This document shows, piece after piece, positions 53,101-62,417 of a stretch of DNA of 64,000 bases. This DNA is from Mesonia sediminis. GTDB taxonomy: Bacteria > Bacteroidota > Bacteroidia > Flavobacteriales > Flavobacteriaceae. A program made the translations under genes and the position numbers. Numbering within the stretch: the first letter of the stretch is position 1; every line of letters begins with the position of its first letter. Under the pieces are notes generated by a model. It was not told the origin of the DNA. It did no database searches and saw only the letters and a program-made list of their open reading frames with translations. The stretch covers positions 1-64,000 of the forward strand of contig NZ_JBHULZ010000014.1 in the NCBI RefSeq assembly GCF_042684705.1, written 5' to 3'.

Positions 53101-56100
53101 TCTCAACTTGATAAAAGTTATCGGTAAAATCTGTACCCATACGTATAAAAGCCGATAATTTTCCATCTAATAAAGTGGGTTCTGGGGCGGGTAACGACTC
53201 GGCATGCAAGAACATCTCTAAATTTTCAAATTGACGCATATCAATCTGAAAGTTCTTATAAACCGCCCGAGAATCATTGGGTTTTAAATTTTTAACTACC
53301 AGAGACATGGATTGCTCGTCTTCTCGCACGCGCTGATTGTTATCGATTAATTCTTCTCGTACAACTCCTGGTGGTGTTACATAATCTGAAGTTTGCTCCT
53401 TGCTTACAGCGGTTACTTCAAATGTAGTTCCGGTAGTAATTTCTGGATCGGTACCGTCGGGAACCACGGCTTGGTTGTAGCGTCTATAATCACCGCGTAC
53501 CAAATCTAAACTTCCAAATCTTAAGGTTACCTCCTTTTCAAATCCGCTAAGGAACATTCGCATAAAACGAATAGAGCGCAAGTCTGCAATACCATTTACC
53601 GCAAATTGACTTTCGGTGCGTAAGGGTATCTTAAACTGTACCCAGCGCACTTCCATTTGTTTACCGTTTTGCAAAGTAGTGGTTAAGGTCTTTACATCGG
53701 TAATATAATCATAGTCAACCCCAGCAAAACTTGCGGTGTTATTCTCTACACTCATATTTCTAAAAACAGGAACCTTATACTCAAAGTAACTGTCTATAGT
53801 ATTCATGGTGTTATCACGATTGATATCTTCTACAGAAGGTACTGTAGTTCTACCTCTATTGTTCTGCCCCACTTCTGTGGGACTATTACCTTGCAAACCG
53901 TTATATTTTTTGTAGCGCTCTAAAATATTTCCCGTAGCACTTAAATAAAATTCATAGTTATCGTTCGCAGGATCTTCTAGTCCAGCAAATTGCGGAAATT
54001 GCAGACTTTCTTCGGTATCGTCTAGACCGTCAAGACCAAGGTCTTGATTTACTCTTTGCTGACCTTCTGTATCAAAAGCATAAACCAAAGATTGGTTACT
54101 TGGCACTTTTCCAAACGCCGTTTCTAGGGTATTATCTGTTGATCCGTCTACTGGTAATCCGTTTTCGTATTGCTTTCTACCGTCTTTTAAAATATCTTCA
54201 CTAATATTTCCCAGATTAAGGGTAATCAATCCTTCATTGATGCTGGCATTTTCTTGATAAATAAACGGATCCATCACCCAGAATTCGATAAACTCTACAT
54301 TAGATCGTTCAAAATCTGTAGTCGTAATCTCACGCATTATTCCTCCAAAATTTTCTTTGGGATTAGGAAGTGTATTATCGGTCGCAGCCGGATTAAAGTT
54401 ATACTGGCCACGCTCTTGCGGATTAAAGTTTAAATCTAAAGTATAAATAGCCTGAGTTTGCCCCTGAACAATATCGGTATCGGGAAAAATTTCATCTATA
54501 AATACGCGTCTGGTGGCATATGAAGAAAGATCATTATCGCTAATACCTGAAGGACGCTGATTTGTATAAAAAATAGGATCTATGGTGTACCAAGATAAGT
54601 GAGCACGTTTGTATGTAGAAGCCAAATCGTTATTGCTACGCTCTCCTCCAAAGCCTAGTGGTGCACTTGACAAGAACCACGATAAAGGACTCATTACTGA
54701 AATTGAAGTTTGAGAAGCCTCGAAATCATCTACATAACTGGTGGCGACTCCATTAAAATTATCGCCCTTAGGACTACCAGGATGCAAATAAGCAAATTCA
54801 CCACGTACAGAAAAATTAGAAGGCACATCGGTGTCTATGTTTGGTAGTTTATTCACCAATCGCGTAAAGAAAGGAACCTCTGTAGAGTAGTTTAAATTAA
54901 AACCATACATCGAATTGTTTATAGGCTCATAACTGTAGTTTGCTTTCTGAGTTAGCGGTCGCTCATTCAGGTTTAAATAAGTGGCTCCAATAATAAAGTT
55001 CTTATTGAATTCGTGTTGTATATCTAAGCCGGTAAAACGCTTGGTTTGTTGTCCAAATAACGCATTATTTTCAGTTGAAACTTGAATCGGCGTATCTGAG
55101 GCCAATAAAGCTTCATCTAATATATTTACTCTACCTAATTGATAGTCTACCGTATAGTCTACTCCCTCTTGCAAAGTTCTTCCCCCTGCGGTAACCACCA
55201 CAGAGCCTTGAGGCACGTTAAAAGCACCAATTGGGATCCCTCCTTGACCACTTGACTTATAACTACCCTTTAATTGAAATTTATTCTTATCGGCTTCTTC
55301 TTGCTCTGCCTGAATTTTTGTAGTGGTGTACAAACTCCTAAAAACATATTTCTTTTGATTGGCGTTATAACTTAGCGGATTTTCGTAATCTTCTGGACCT
55401 CCGTTTGGGGTATTATCAAGTTTATTGAAAAGATACTCACCAAATGGTTCTACACTAGTAAAAATAACCCGACCGTTTTGTGTATCAATGGTTAGACCAT
55501 TTACAAAATCAAAAAATCCGTCACCGTCTTGAACAGGGTCGTTATTTAAGTTTAAATTATCTAGATTAAAAACACGCAATAAGGTTTTATCTTCTACATC
55601 GGGTGGTAAATTGGCATTCGCCACTCCTTTGATATAGTTTAAGGGTTGAGGATCTGTATAAAGTATATTAAATCTGAAATCTTCTTTTTCAATTTGAAAA
55701 GCATCCAAACTATAGATGTTCTTCATCATTAAATCCCAAACCGGTTCGTTCACATTCGTAATAGGACTTTTAAGCATTTTAACCACTAAATTTTGACTCA
55801 CTGCCACTTGGTTTTGGTCGTTAGGATCTGTACCCGTGGTTTGCCCTTGGGTAGCTGGAACCCCATCATTTGCAAATTCACCCACTTGATAAACTTGACC
55901 GTTTACTGTAAATTGAAAAGCTACAGCCAACATCTCATCATTATTGATACGCTGATTTAAAGAGACATATCCCAATTGTGGATGTAAAGTATATTCAGAT
56001 GGCTGTAATTGACGTGCATTTTCTAATTTGGCGTAGTCTGTCCCCTCACTTACTTGAGAAGAAACAGCACCAAAACCTTGATCTACACTCGCTACATCGC

Positions 56101-57346
56101 GAATAGCCTCGGTTAACAAACTCTGTTGTGGACCATTAATACCCAGCGGATTAAAGTCGTTATTACTATTGTTAGGAAATGCACTGGCAGGAGCATTGAT
56201 AAAGTTTGAAAATGCCGGCGGATTGCTCGGATTGCCATTAGCATCTAATAAAACTCCAACTTTTCTAGGGTTAGACTCTCCCAAGTCTTGAATCGCAACA
56301 ATATTTCTGGCATCGGTAAGTGCTTGGGTTGAGTTTGTTCGGTTGGTTACCCATAATTGCACTCGGGTAATTTGCACATTGCTATTTATAAAAGGATAAT
56401 TCTCTAGCGCTTTATCGTAATGTTCTCTAAAATATTGCGCCAAGAAAAAATGCCTGTTTTCATCATAATCGAGTATGAATTTTTCAAATTTCTCTACCGC
56501 TCCACCGCCTTGTATTTCTGTAGTCTGTCGTTCTGAGTTTTGCTCAGAAAAAACTCCTGTTATTGTAGTTTTTCCAAATTGTAATTGAGTTTTTACTCCA
56601 AATAGACTTTGACTACCCTGCATTAGCGAGCTGGTGAGTGGCATACTCACATTACCCACCTCTATCTTTCTTACTATATCATCTTCTGTAGGAGTGTACT
56701 CTAATTTGATTTGGTTTTGGAAGTCAAAAGTAGATTGTGTATCATAATTAGCGTTGATCTCGAGGCGCTTACCTATTTTACCCAGCAAACTCAAGCTTAT
56801 ACGTTGATTAAAATCAAAGGTAAAACTACTTCGATTTCTAGGCGATAATGAGGGATTATCTTGTTTGGTGTATAGCACTCCTAAATCTACTTCAACCGAA
56901 CCCTGTGGGATAATTTCAATTTCACTACCCCCAAAAATGCTTTCAAAAAAATCATTATTTACATAAAAGATGGGCAACAAGTTCTTTTGTGCCTCTTTGG
57001 CCTCATCACTTCTTCCAGTTAGGGCATCAGATTTTTGCTTGAAATATTCTTTCATTTGATTTTTTAAAATCAAATTTTCATATTGCTCACGTGTTAAAAC
57101 CAATGGATAATTGACATTCACCTCTCCAGTTTTTTCAGTATAAATATACCGGTCTAAAATGGGGTCATAAGTATATTTTTGTTCAATACTATTAGGGTAA
57201 CTTAAATCTATCTTACCCGTTTGATGTCCTGTCTTGGTGCTATCTTGCACAGCATCTTGTTGCGCCCAAAGCTTAGGGCTAAAAATCAAGCCTAAAACCA
57301 GAAAAGCAACAATCTTACTTTTATTACCTAGAGCAATTGTATTCAA
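50123..57346 (-). CDS. sprA: Cell-surface protein SprA, type IX secretion translocon
   Basis: A 2407-residue outer-membrane protein that forms the giant barrel through which type IX-secreted proteins, including gliding adhesins, cross the outer membrane. A signal peptide covers residues 1-28 (PKLWAQ). The extreme length and many strands with Gly-aromatic turns match SprA. Long soluble insertions lie between barrel strands, and the chain ends ITLRYNFGN, a typical last barrel strand. Its start is 5 bases after ruvA, the order known from Flavobacterium, followed by gcvH, vanZ, tonB and remB. It probably uses the ruvA promoter. No frameshift is seen over the whole 7.2 kb. Confidence 0.97.
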   Translation of the reverse strand: MNTIALGNKSKIVAFLVLGLIFSPKLWAQQDAVQDSTKTGHQTGKIDLSYPNSIEQKYTYDPILDRYIYTEKTGEVNVNYPLVLTREQYENLILKNQMKEYFKQKSDALTGRSDEAKEAQKNLLPIFYVNNDFFESIFGGSEIEIIPQGSVEVDLGVLYTKQDNPSLSPRNRSSFTFDFNQRISLSLLGKIGKRLEINANYDTQSTFDFQNQIKLEYTPTEDDIVRKIEVGNVSMPLTSSLMQGSQSLFGVKTQLQFGKTTITGVFSEQNSERQTTEIQGGGAVEKFEKFILDYDENRHFFLAQYFREHYDKALENYPFINSNVQITRVQLWVTNRTNSTQALTDARNIVAIQDLGESNPRKVGVLLDANGNPSNPPAFSNFINAPASAFPNNSNNDFNPLGINGPQQSLLTEAIRDVASVDQGFGAVSSQVSEGTDYAKLENARQLQPSEYTLHPQLGYVSLNQRINNDEMLAVAFQFTVNGQVYQVGEFANDGVPATQGQTTGTDPNDQNQVAVSQNLVVKMLKSPITNVNEPVWDLMMKNIYSLDAFQIEKEDFRFNILYTDPQPLNYIKGVANANLPPDVEDKTLLRVFNLDNLNLNNDPVQDGDGFFDFVNGLTIDTQNGRVIFTSVEPFGEYLFNKLDNTPNGGPEDYENPLSYNANQKKYVFRSLYTTTKIQAEQEEADKNKFQLKGSYKSSGQGGIPIGAFNVPQGSVVVTAGGRTLQEGVDYTVDYQLGRVNILDEALLASDTPIQVSTENNALFGQQTKRFTGLDIQHEFNKNFIIGATYLNLNERPLTQKANYSYEPINNSMYGFNLNYSTEVPFFTRLVNKLPNIDTDVPSNFSVRGEFAYLHPGSPKGDNFNGVATSYVDDFEASQTSISVMSPLSWFLSSAPLGFGGERSNNDLASTYKRAHLSWYTIDPIFYTNQRPSGISDNDLSSYATRRVFIDEIFPDTDIVQGQTQAIYTLDLNFNPQERGQYNFNPAATDNTLPNPKENFGGIMREITTTDFERSNVEFIEFWVMDPFIYQENASINEGLITLNLGNISEDILKDGRKQYENGLPVDGSTDNTLETAFGKVPSNQSLVYAFDTEGQQRVNQDLGLDGLDDTEESLQFPQFAGLEDPANDNYEFYLSATGNILERYKKYNGLQGNSPTEVGQNNRGRTTVPSVEDINRDNTMNTIDSYFEYKVPVFRNMSVENNTASFAGVDYDYITDVKTLTTTLQNGKQMEVRWVQFKIPLRTESQFAVNGIADLRSIRFMRMFLSGFEKEVTLRFGSLDLVRGDYRRYNQAVVPDGTDPEITTGTTFEVTAVSKEQTSDYVTPPGVVREELIDNNQRVREDEQSMSLVVKNLKPNDSRAVYKNFQIDMRQFENLEMFLHAESLPAPEPTLLDGKLSAFIRMGTDFTDNFYQVEIPLTVSDLNSTVPRDVWPIENDLKLPLALLQQIKSLVIGNPNFNPGQLNYFNKDLQPITGNTSGEMKVGIKGNPTFGDIRMLMLGLKNTGTTQASGEVWFNELRLSDMKNEGGWAAIVNMDTNLADFASVSATGKRSTVGFGSIEQGPNQRSREDVKQYDVVTSLNMGQLLPKKWGVKVPFSYSRGEELITPQFDPEYLDLELETLLDNATPERKRELQERAEDYTKRQSVSVIGLRKERQNQDKVPLPIDVENFTFSGTYNQEDHRDFEIAEALSQNVNVGATYEYAPPKVAVEPFKNIAVLDSSDYYQPLKDFNFNLLPTSLSASSTILRQYNEQRFREINLPPGSLGLPKLYQRNYTFDYQYAINHQLTKSLNFVLSANTNRIVRNYIDEENRQDNSVGVWDDFFAIGDPNSFNQNLQVNYELPFEKFPFLKFLRATYSYTGNFQWQRGSQILRDLPGIPDLGNTIQNANTHQINGTVEMGTLYDYIGLKKKGGNSNKSAINMNARPANALGFSRSGGTNAANTDDEELSFGDRVLNTGIDVVTALKRLTFNYQETNGMFLPGYTNDIGFLGTLKPSAGFVFGGQNDIRERAARRGWLTTYQEFNEQYTENETRNLGVQANIGLLPGLTLDLNANRVYSENYAENYRVNQDDLQYRSLAPNSFGNFNISTIMISSAFSESTKERSEAFEQFRENRLAVANRLARKAGIDLSDPANINQETGFPKGFGRTSQAVLLPSFLSAYTGKDAQDISLGAFRDVPLPNWTLKYTGLMRIKWFKDTFRRFTLQHGYTSLYSINQFQSNLDYDRTNPYSVTNLDQSGNFKNPFLISNINLSEQFSPLIKVDMELKNSIKLSTEIRRDRQLSLSFDNNLLTEVQGNEYIFGLGYRVQDLSFTTKVGGNNRIIRSDLNLKADISFRRNESIIRYLDFANSQTTAGQDLWSVYFMADYALSKNLTAIFYYDHTFSQYAISTAFPTTTIRSGITLRYNFGN

Positions 57347-57351
57347 GATAT

Positions 57352-57933
57352 TTATAAGTTTTTTAGAGCTAGCTTTATAATTTGTTGAACGGTTGACTCT
57401 GGAGTTTCTTTTAAAATGCGCTGCACTACTTTTTCAGATTGCTTTGCACTATACCCAAGAGTTTCTAGTGCAGATAACGCTTCTTGCTTTGCACTATTGC
57501 CCTGAGGCATTGAAATTTGTGCATGTTCAAGGTGATCTCCTAGTTTATCTTTTAAATCGATAATTACCCTTTGCGCTGTTTTGGTTCCTATCCCTTTTAC
57601 ACTTTTAATCACATCAACATCTTCTTGGGTTATAGCTTCAACAACTTCTTGTGGAGATAAAGAAGAGAGCATGGTTCTTGCTGTACTTGCGCCTATACCC
57701 GACACTGATATGAGTTTTTTGAAAATCTCACGCTCTTGCACCTGCATAAACCCGAATAAAGTATGCGCATCTTCTCGAACTTGTAAATAGGTATAAATTT
57801 TCACGTTCTCGTCAAGCGGAAGTTGCTCGTAGGTATGTAAAGAAATATGTAAAAAATAACCAACACCCTGGCAGTCAATTACCACATGAGTAGGTGACTT
57901 TTCGGCTAATCTACCTTTTAAATAAGCAATCAT
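57352..57933 (-). CDS. ruvA: Holliday junction branch migration protein RuvA
   Basis: RuvA binds Holliday junctions and loads RuvB. The 193-residue protein has the N-terminal OB fold (about 1-65), two helix-hairpin-helix motifs (LISVSGIGASTARTML and IKSVKGIGTKTAQRVIIDL), and a C-terminal domain (about 145-193) that contacts RuvB. It has a full promoter at 57959-57986 and begins the transcript that continues into sprA. ruvB lies 3.4 kb upstream, in a different unit. Confidence 0.97.
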   Translation of the reverse strand: MIAYLKGRLAEKSPTHVVIDCQGVGYFLHISLHTYEQLPLDENVKIYTYLQVREDAHTLFGFMQVQEREIFKKLISVSGIGASTARTMLSSLSPQEVVEAITQEDVDVIKSVKGIGTKTAQRVIIDLKDKLGDHLEHAQISMPQGNSAKQEALSALETLGYSAKQSEKVVQRILKETPESTVQQIIKLALKNL

Positions 57934-57958
57934 AAACGTTAATAAAGCGTTAAAGCTC

Positions 57959-57986
57959 CAAATGTAGCAAATTAATTAGGATACAA
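57959..57986 (-). promoter_or_regulatory. Promoter of ruvA-sprA
   Basis: On the minus strand TTG (57986-57984), a 17-base spacer and TACATTTG (57966-57959) match the consensus, 26 bases before the ruvA ATG. It lies just after the maeB terminator. Confidence 0.78.
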
Positions 57987-57989
57987 AAA

Positions 57990-58022
57990 GTAAAAAGCAG
58001 GTTTAACACACCTGCTTTTTAC
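57990..58022 (-). terminator. Intrinsic terminator of maeB
   Basis: GTAAAAAGCAGGT (57990-58002) pairs perfectly with ACCTGCTTTTTAC (58010-58022) around a seven-base loop, directly after the maeB stop on the minus strand. Confidence 0.88.
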
Positions 58023-58029
58023 CTGTATT

Positions 58030-60336
58030 TTAATGTGGTATTCCTGTGTGAGCTCGTTTTTCTTTTTCTTGTGCATCTACAACTGCAACGGCAGTCATGT
58101 TAACCATTTCTTCTACACTAGCTCCTAATTGCAGTACGTGTGCAGGTTTTTTTAATCCCATTAAAATAGGACCAATAGAATCGGTTTGATTCAATTCTTT
58201 TATCAATTTGTAATTAGAATTGGCCGCATCAAGGTTCGGAAAAATAAGCGTATTCACCTTTCTACCCGCTAATTTTGAAAACGGGAATTTACTTTCTAAC
58301 ATGCGTCGATTTAAAGCAAAATCTACTTGCAATTCGCCATCTACAATCAAATCTGGCATTTTGTCGTGTAAAATCTCTACTGCACGTTTTATTTTCTTTG
58401 CTTTATCATGTTTGGAGGACCCGAAATTTGCATAAGAAACCATGGCCATAATAGGTTCCATACCAAACATTTTCACGATTCGACTAGTCATATAAGCAAT
58501 TTTAGCCAAATCTTCAGAATCGGGCTCTATATTAATTGAGGTATCACTAATAAACAACGGACCACGGGTAGTATTCATCAAATTGGTTGCTGCAATTCGA
58601 GTAACCCCTTTATCCATTCCTATCAAATCTAAAATTGGTTTCACTACGGTTGGATAGGCTCTTGAGTAACCAGACAATAAAGCGTCTGCATCTCCCTCAT
58701 TTACCATCATACTGGCGTAATAATTTCGCTCACGCATCAATTTTTGCGCCTCATACAAGGTAATTCCATTTCGCTTTCTGGCATTCCAAAACACTTCGGC
58801 ATACGCATTTACTTGATCTTTGCATTCATCAGACTTAGGATCTATAATCTCAACAGCATCTGTTTTTTCAAACTCCAATTCCTGCATCAACTCAAGAATC
58901 ACATCTTTTCTTCCTAATAAAATGGGTTTACATAAGCCTTCATCGTGACCTATTTGAGCTGCTTTTAATACATCTAAATGATCTGCTTCGGCGTAAACAA
59001 CACGTTTAGGATTTAATTTAGCTCTGTTTAAAAGCAAACGGGTAATTTTATTATCACCCCCCATACGCTCATAAAGCTCATCTTCATAGCGTTGCCAATC
59101 CTCTATGGGCTCTTTAGCAACGCCACTTTCCATGGCCGCCTTTGCAACAGCTGGGGGTATTTTGGTAAGTAATCTAGAGTCAAAGGGCTTAGGTATGATG
59201 TATTCTCTACCAAAGCCTAATTTGGTCTCTCCGTATGCAATATTGACTTGCTCTGGAACATTTTCTTTAGCTAGCTCTGCTAAGGCCCTAACAGCAGCCA
59301 TTTTCATAGCTTCATTAATTTTTGTTGCCCTAACATCTAATGCTCCTCTGAAAATAAACGGAAAACCAAGTACGTTATTTACCTGGTTAGGGTGATCGCT
59401 GCGCCCAGTTGCCATAATCAAATCTTTTCTCGTACTTACCGCTAAATCGTAATCTATTTCTGGATTAGGATTGGCCATAGCAAAAACAATAGGATTCTTT
59501 GCCATGCTTAAGAGCATATCTGGTGTAACGATATCAGCGATAGACAAGCCTACAAAAACATCTGCATCTTGCATCGCCTCTTCAAGAGTATCAATTTTGC
59601 GGCTGGTGGCAAACTCGTCTTTTTCGGCACTTAAATTCTCTCGATCTTTACGGATTACCCCTTTGCTATCTAACATAACAATGTTATCTGCCTGGGCCCC
59701 AAAAGCTTTATAAAGCCTAGTACAAGAAACTGCAGCGGCTCCTGCCCCACTCACCACAATTTTTACATCTTCTATTTTCTTTTCTGCCAACTCAACTGCA
59801 TTTAAAAGTGCGGCAGCCGATATAATAGCCGTACCGTGCTGATCATCATGCATTACGGGTATATCTAACTCCTCTTTTAAGCGTCGTTCAATTTCAAATG
59901 CTTCTGGTGCTTTTATATCCTCTAGGTTTATTCCACCAAAAGTCGGTGCAATATGCTTAACCGTTTGTATAAACTCATCTACATTTTTGGTATCAACTTC
60001 GATATCAAAAACATCTATATCTGCAAAAATCTTAAACAATAAGCCCTTCCCTTCCATTACGGGTTTAGAGGCCTCTGGCCCGATATCTCCTAAACCCAAA
60101 ACGGCAGTACCATTTGATATAACTGCAACCAAATTACCTTTTGATGTATACTTGTAGCTGTTGTTTTTATCTTTTTCTATCTCTAAACAAGGAGCGGCAA
60201 CTCCAGGAGAATAAGCCAATGCTAAATCACGCTGCGTCGCGTATTTTTTTGTTGGCACAACCTCTATTTTTCCAGGTTTGGGTTTGGCGTGATAAACTAA
60301 AGCTTCTCGTCTTTTTCTTTCGTTTTGTATACTCAT
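58030..60336 (-). CDS. maeB: NADP-dependent malic enzyme fused to phosphotransacetylase-like domain
   Basis: The enzyme decarboxylates malate to pyruvate with NADP. The 768-residue protein has the malic enzyme part (about 1-425), with YSPGVAAPCLEI, ISNGTAVLGLGDIGP and the dinucleotide motif VSGAGAAAVSCTRL. A phosphotransacetylase-like C-terminal domain (about 430-768) follows and is usually regulatory and binds acetyl-CoA. I choose the ATG at 60334-60336: a TACATTTG -7 box at 60367-60360 lies before it, and a longer frame to 60372 begins upstream of that box. It has its own terminator. Confidence 0.96.
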   Translation of the reverse strand: MSIQNERKRREALVYHAKPKPGKIEVVPTKKYATQRDLALAYSPGVAAPCLEIEKDKNNSYKYTSKGNLVAVISNGTAVLGLGDIGPEASKPVMEGKGLLFKIFADIDVFDIEVDTKNVDEFIQTVKHIAPTFGGINLEDIKAPEAFEIERRLKEELDIPVMHDDQHGTAIISAAALLNAVELAEKKIEDVKIVVSGAGAAAVSCTRLYKAFGAQADNIVMLDSKGVIRKDRENLSAEKDEFATSRKIDTLEEAMQDADVFVGLSIADIVTPDMLLSMAKNPIVFAMANPNPEIDYDLAVSTRKDLIMATGRSDHPNQVNNVLGFPFIFRGALDVRATKINEAMKMAAVRALAELAKENVPEQVNIAYGETKLGFGREYIIPKPFDSRLLTKIPPAVAKAAMESGVAKEPIEDWQRYEDELYERMGGDNKITRLLLNRAKLNPKRVVYAEADHLDVLKAAQIGHDEGLCKPILLGRKDVILELMQELEFEKTDAVEIIDPKSDECKDQVNAYAEVFWNARKRNGITLYEAQKLMRERNYYASMMVNEGDADALLSGYSRAYPTVVKPILDLIGMDKGVTRIAATNLMNTTRGPLFISDTSINIEPDSEDLAKIAYMTSRIVKMFGMEPIMAMVSYANFGSSKHDKAKKIKRAVEILHDKMPDLIVDGELQVDFALNRRMLESKFPFSKLAGRKVNTLIFPNLDAANSNYKLIKELNQTDSIGPILMGLKKPAHVLQLGASVEEMVNMTAVAVVDAQEKEKRAHTGIPH

Positions 60337-60387
60337 TTGTATTTCGTTTAGCGAACCTACAAATGTAAACATAAGTTTTTTGATTTG

Positions 60388-61317
60388 CTAAGATTGGTTT
60401 TTTAAAAACGAGATATTACGCTGAAGACCCGCAAATTTAGTCCGTTTAACGGCCGATTTCTGAAAAATCTTACCAAAAGTTTCTTGTGTTATTTCTTCCC
60501 AATCAGATTTTGTAAATGCAAGCAAATCGGGGTGTGGATCAAAAAGTGGTTCATTATGGGGTTTTGAAAATCGGTTCCAAGGACAAACATCTTGACAAAT
60601 GTCGCAACCAAACATCCAGTCATCAAATTTACCTTTTTCTGATTGTGGTATTTCCTCTTTTAGCTCAATGGTAAAATAAGATATACATTTACTACCATCT
60701 ACGCGATAAGGTTCATGAATTGCTTCTGTTGGGCAAGCATCAATACAGGCCGTACAGCTACCACAGTGATCTGTTACGGGAGTATCGGGTTCTAATTCTA
60801 AGTCTAAAATTAATTCTGCAATAAAGAAGAATGAGCCTGTTTTTTTGGCCAATAAATTACTGTTTTTACCAATCCATCCCAATCCGCTTCTAGCAGCCCA
60901 AGCTTTATCTAAAACTGGTGCAGAATCAACAAAAACACGTCCCTCAACGGCTCCGATCTCATTTTTTATATATTCAAATAAGCTTTTTAATTTATCTTTA
61001 ATCACGAAATGATAATCTCGACCATAGGCATATTTGCTAATTTTGTAGGTATCATCTCTCTGATTTACGGAAGGGTAATAATTATAAAGTAAAGATATTA
61101 CACTTTTTGCCCCAGGAACAAGCAATCGAGGATCAAGCCGTTTATCAAAATGATTCTCCATATAGCCCATCTGTCCATTTTTACCCTCTTTTAGCCATTG
61201 CTCTAAACGAGGAGCTTCTTCTTCAAGAAAGTCTGCTTTGCTCACACCACAAGAAATGAACCCAAGCCGGTCTGCTTCGAGTTTAATAAGTTTTTTATAA
61301 GGAAGGGTAGTGCTCAT
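60388..61317 (-). CDS. queG: Epoxyqueuosine reductase QueG
   Basis: QueG uses cobalamin and two 4Fe-4S clusters to reduce epoxyqueuosine to queuosine in tRNA wobble position 34. The 309-residue protein shows the N-terminal cobalamin-binding region with DSAPVLDKAWAARSGLGWIGKN. The first cluster motif is Cys185, Cys188, Cys191 and Cys195 (CGSCTACIDACP). The second is Cys238, Cys241 and Cys245 (CDICQDVCPWN). It begins 9 bases after the ruvB stop and is co-transcribed with it. Confidence 0.95.
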   Translation of the reverse strand: MSTTLPYKKLIKLEADRLGFISCGVSKADFLEEEAPRLEQWLKEGKNGQMGYMENHFDKRLDPRLLVPGAKSVISLLYNYYPSVNQRDDTYKISKYAYGRDYHFVIKDKLKSLFEYIKNEIGAVEGRVFVDSAPVLDKAWAARSGLGWIGKNSNLLAKKTGSFFFIAELILDLELEPDTPVTDHCGSCTACIDACPTEAIHEPYRVDGSKCISYFTIELKEEIPQSEKGKFDDWMFGCDICQDVCPWNRFSKPHNEPLFDPHPDLLAFTKSDWEEITQETFGKIFQKSAVKRTKFAGLQRNISFLKNQS

Positions 61318-61326
61318 GTTAAATCA

Positions 61327-62349
61327 TTAAAATAACCCTGCTTGCGAATTAGGCCTAGAAATACCCAAATGCCTGTAAGCAGCCTCGGTTACCTCTCGCC
61401 CGCGCGGGGTTCTAACAATAAAACCTTGCTGGATTAAGAAAGGTTCATAGACTTCTTCAATAGTTTCTGCACTTTCGCTCACTGCCGTAGCCAAAGTGGT
61501 AATCCCCACAGGGCCACCTTTAAACTTGTGAATAATGGTGGTCAATATTTTATTATCCATTTCATCAAGTCCATTAGCATCGACATTGAGTGCTTTTAAA
61601 CCATATTTGGCAATAGCTAAATCGATTTGACCTGTTCCTTTTATTTGTGCAAAATCTCTAACCCTTCTCAATAGGGCGTTGGCTATACGAGGTGTTCCTC
61701 TACTGCGGCTTGCAATTTCAATAGCCGCTTGAGTTTTAATGGGGACTCTCAATATACTAGCGCTTCTTTCTATAATAGTGGCTAAGAGCTCTGTATTATA
61801 ATATTGTAATCTACTTGAAATACCAAACCTAGCCCGCATGGGTGCAGTTAATAAACCAGAACGAGTGGTTGCTCCAACAAGAGTAAACGGATTTAATTCT
61901 ATTTGCACACTACGTGCATTAGGGCCACTTTCAATCATGATATCTATCTTAAAGTCTTCCATGGCAGAGTAGAGGTATTCTTCTATAACCGGACTCAGGC
62001 GATGTATTTCATCTATAAATAAAACATCTCGTGGCTCTAAATTGGTTAATAATCCAGCCAAATCACCAGGTTTGTCCAGTACGGGACCAGAGGTGATTTT
62101 GATACCCGCTCCGAGTTCATTGGCTAAGATATGAGCTAGCGTGGTTTTACCTAAACCTGGAGGCCCGTGAAACAGTGTATGATCTAAAGCTTCATCGCGT
62201 AGGTTGGCGGCTTGAACAAAAATGGCTAAATTTTCCAAGACCTTTTCTTGACCTGCAAAATCATTGAAAGATAAAGGCCTTAAGGCTTTCTCTATATCAT
62301 GTTCGGCTGGAGAAAATCCCTCACCGGTTGGATCTAAATGCTCATTCAT
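61327..62349 (-). CDS. ruvB: Holliday junction branch migration ATPase RuvB
   Basis: RuvB drives branch migration at Holliday junctions. The 340-residue AAA+ protein has Walker A GPPGLGKT at 62-69, Walker B FIDEIHRL at 111-118, sensor motifs near GATTRSG, an Arg finger in PMRARFGISSRL, and a C-terminal winged helix ending TPRGREVTEAAY. I choose the ATG at 62347-62349: a TATCTTTG -7 box (62362-62355) lies between it and an in-frame ATG at 62367. It is followed by queG. Confidence 0.98.
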   Translation of the reverse strand: MNEHLDPTGEGFSPAEHDIEKALRPLSFNDFAGQEKVLENLAIFVQAANLRDEALDHTLFHGPPGLGKTTLAHILANELGAGIKITSGPVLDKPGDLAGLLTNLEPRDVLFIDEIHRLSPVIEEYLYSAMEDFKIDIMIESGPNARSVQIELNPFTLVGATTRSGLLTAPMRARFGISSRLQYYNTELLATIIERSASILRVPIKTQAAIEIASRSRGTPRIANALLRRVRDFAQIKGTGQIDLAIAKYGLKALNVDANGLDEMDNKILTTIIHKFKGGPVGITTLATAVSESAETIEEVYEPFLIQQGFIVRTPRGREVTEAAYRHLGISRPNSQAGLF

Positions 62350-62366
62350 AAAAACAAAGATAAACA

Positions 62367-62397
62367 AAAAGCCTTTTCAAATCTTGAAAAGGCTTTT
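62367..62397 (-). terminator. Intrinsic terminator of coxA
   Basis: AAAAGCCTTTTCAA (62367-62380) pairs perfectly with TTGAAAAGGCTTTT (62384-62397) around a three-base loop. On the minus strand it lies after the coxA stop, just upstream of ruvB. Confidence 0.85.
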
Positions 62398-62417
62398 GTG
62401 ATTTATTGATAGAAGTA

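Noticed and set aside
59105..59395. Plus-strand open frame opposite maeB
   Set aside because: It is the complement of a highly conserved enzyme and shows no domain of its own; the same holds for the other frames opposite maeB, bamA and sprA.
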